From: Nostoc calcicola FACHB-3891 | GTDB taxonomy: Bacteria; Cyanobacteriota; Cyanobacteriia; Cyanobacteriales; Nostocaceae | DNA: 64,000 nucleotides | Assembly (NCBI RefSeq): GCF_014697355.1 | Contig: NZ_JACJRQ010000003.1 | Coordinates: 62,001 to 126,000, forward strand | Reading direction: 5' to 3' | Part shown: positions 63,842 through 64,000 of the stretch, one piece after another | Layout of the letters: each line of letters begins with the position of its first letter | Numbering within the stretch: the stretch's first letter is position 1 | Notes under the pieces: model-generated | The model's database searches: none | What the model was told of the DNA's origin: nothing | What the model saw: only the letters and a program-made list of their open reading frames with translations | Position numbers and translations under genes: made by a program

Positions 63842-64000
63842 ATGCAGGACATAGGCAACATTTTAGACAACCGGGTGCTGCTGGTTGCTCTGGTAGCTTG
63901 TTTAATTGCTCAAGCATTAAAACTCATAATCGAGATCGTCAAAAATCGCAAGCTGAATATACGTGTTTTAGTGACAACTGGAGGTATGCCCAGTGCCCAC
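63842..64000 (+). CDS. Divergent PAP2 (DUF212) family protein, N-terminal part
   Basis: The first 53 codons are visible: MQDIGNILDNRVLLVALVAC starts with a membrane segment, and LVTTGGMPSAH at the end matches the DUF212/divergent PAP2 motif, in which the SxH is part of the presumed phosphatase site. The gene continues beyond the window. This family often follows crtE in cyanobacteria. Function unproven. Confidence 0.8.
   Translation, partial: MQDIGNILDNRVLLVALVACLIAQALKLIIEIVKNRKLNIRVLVTTGGMPSAH

Overview
The window looks like a chromosome segment of a filamentous, Nostoc/Anabaena-type cyanobacterium. Evidence: many HIP1 octamers (GCGATCGC), a GUN4-domain protein, a KaiB-like protein, DevBCA-type exporter genes, a DUF928 protein, a crtE gene followed by a DUF212/PAP2-type gene, and dense short intergenic repeats of the kind common in these genomes.

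Positions 2-29358 hold a nonribosomal peptide synthetase (NRPS) cluster on the + strand. Its module order matches the anabaenopeptin (apt) pathway: a partial AptA ending in A-PCP-E (2-3085), a complete second AptA of A-PCP-C-A-PCP-E (3260-10024), AptB of C-A-PCP (10164-13391), AptC of C-A-PCP-C-A-NMT-PCP (14437-22227), AptD of C-A-PCP-TE (22975-27216) and an ABC exporter (27343-29358). Reading the A-domain pocket residues by eye suggests Ile-CO-[D-Lys - Val-like - unassigned - N-methyl-Asn - Phe]. The ureido linkage and ring closure on the Lys side chain are inferred from the anabaenopeptin family. A SnoaL/NTF2-like gene and a Uma2-type gene are inserted between the synthetase genes. A coiled-coil/GUN4 fusion and a small lipocalin-like protein follow the exporter.

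Positions 31588-37819 (mostly - strand) carry a glutathione S-transferase, an arylsulfotransferase-type beta-propeller protein, an aldo/keto reductase, an MFS exporter and a UDP-GlcNAc 2-epimerase. Positions 38147-42842 carry a small membrane protein, a PilT-family ATPase with a proline-rich N-terminus, a two-domain KaiB-like protein and a DUF928 protein. A fatty-acyl-AMP-ligase pseudogene split by several repeat insertions (43162-43985) lies before a DevC permease, a DevA ATPase fused to two cyclic-nucleotide-binding domains, and a convergent DevB adaptor.

Positions 48388-56476 (- strand) hold an EF-hand/methylglyoxal synthase fusion, mutS, a putative PIN nuclease + AAA ATPase pair, a hicBA toxin-antitoxin pair and a PhoD phosphatase. 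The right end has a histidine kinase, an AI-2E family permease, a Nudix hydrolase, a putative lipoprotein, a 13-copy 21-bp minisatellite, folD, crtE and the start of a DUF212/PAP2-type gene.

The strongest pattern beyond the gene list is small repeats at many scales. At least four MITE-like families are present (called A to D here). Families A and D have 3-bp target duplications and family B has TA duplications. Palindromes and short tandem repeats of the intergenic kind also sit in frame inside NRPS, mutS and histidine-kinase genes, always at apparent linker positions.
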